Assembly: GCF_042186555.1 (NCBI RefSeq)
Contig: NC_133334.1
Coordinates: forward strand, 206,594,442 to 206,658,441
DNA length: 64,000 bases
Direction: 5' to 3'
Source: Aquarana catesbeiana
Lineage: Eukaryota > Chordata > Amphibia > Anura > Ranidae
Positions 63,923 through 64,000 of this stretch are shown here, one piece after another. The position numbers were made by a program, and so were the translations under genes. Each line of letters starts with the position of its first letter. Within the stretch, counting starts at the first letter, position 1. Under the pieces are notes generated by a model. It had not been told where the DNA came from and made no database searches. It saw only the letters and a list, made by a program, of their open reading frames with translations.

Positions 63923-64000
63923 TGTCACGTACCTGGTGGAGATCAAACTGGAGAGGGGGCTTCTCTTGCACCTCCTGTCCAACACCCCTGGTAGTGATGA
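63923..64000 (-). repeat. 5' LTR of element C, first 78 bases
   Basis: TGTCACGTACCTGGTGGAGA onward matches the 3' LTR at 56829-56905. The rest lies beyond the window. Confidence 0.9.

Larger units (their letters stand above)
56827..64000 (-). mobile_element. Chromodomain Ty3/gypsy element C (5' LTR cut by window end)
   Basis: Minus-strand LTR retrotransposon. The 3' LTR is at 56827-59726 (split by an insertion), the polypurine tract at 59727-59737, then integrase/chromodomain, RNase H, RT, protease and gag up to the leader and the start of the 5' LTR at 63923. It is the same lineage as element B but a different family (LTR starts TGTCACGTACC). More decayed than B, with many frame breaks. Confidence 0.93.

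Overview
The window looks like intergenic DNA from a large, transposon-rich vertebrate genome, most likely a frog (ranid-like). I see no host protein-coding gene, tRNA or rRNA. What can be read is mobile elements, most of them broken: chromodomain-bearing Ty3/gypsy elements, an L1-type LINE, a Harbinger element, a Tc1 element, piggyBac remnants, hAT-type non-autonomous elements, DIRS elements, Penelope-like elements (PLEs) with a GIY-YIG endonuclease, and many palindromic MITEs. The mix of vertebrate chromoviruses, DIRS, PLE, Harbinger and Tc1, together with MITE motifs I know from anuran DNA, is the basis for the organism call. This is inference, not proof.

Layout. 0-1.6 kb: 5' LTR and gag of a minus-strand gypsy element. 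1.6-11.3 kb: a Harbinger transposon with two convergent genes, whose transposase intron hosts a nearly complete 6-kb L1-type LINE flanked by a 16-bp duplication. 11.3-13.2 kb: small repeats. 13.2-21.4 kb: a three-layer nest, with a Tc1 element split by a PLE-like insertion that is itself split by a complete gypsy element (13398-19019). 21.4-30.6 kb: hAT-type and other MITEs, three with exact 8-bp duplications. 30.6-35.6 kb: piggyBac-derived repeat with the last coding exon of a transposase, a poly(A) retrocopy and a palindrome. 35.6-40.7 kb: AT microsatellites, MITEs and a minisatellite. 40.7-46.9 kb: two PLE copies head to head, one interrupted by a 2.5-kb hAT-like palindrome. 47-55.3 kb: two DIRS fragments around piggyBac sequence, which holds an inverted PLE-like repeat and a solo LTR. 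55.3-64 kb: tail repeats and a third gypsy element whose 3' LTR is split by another PLE-like tail.

Three observations stand out. First, at least eight hammerhead-ribozyme-like motifs sit in PLE-type repeats. Their stem I sequences differ between copies but stay complementary, and most share one unusual extra nucleotide between core box 1 and stem II. Second, all three gypsy elements lack a tRNA-type primer site. Instead, the sequence just inside the 5' LTR is complementary (7-9 nt) to the predicted transcript start of the same LTR, as in self-priming Tf1/sushi elements, and the pairing sequence differs in each element. Third, one open frame joins a DIRS tyrosine recombinase C-terminus to a piggyBac cysteine-rich domain.

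All boundaries were read by eye. Splice sites, RNA folds and family names are predictions unless a target-site duplication or catalytic motif is quoted.
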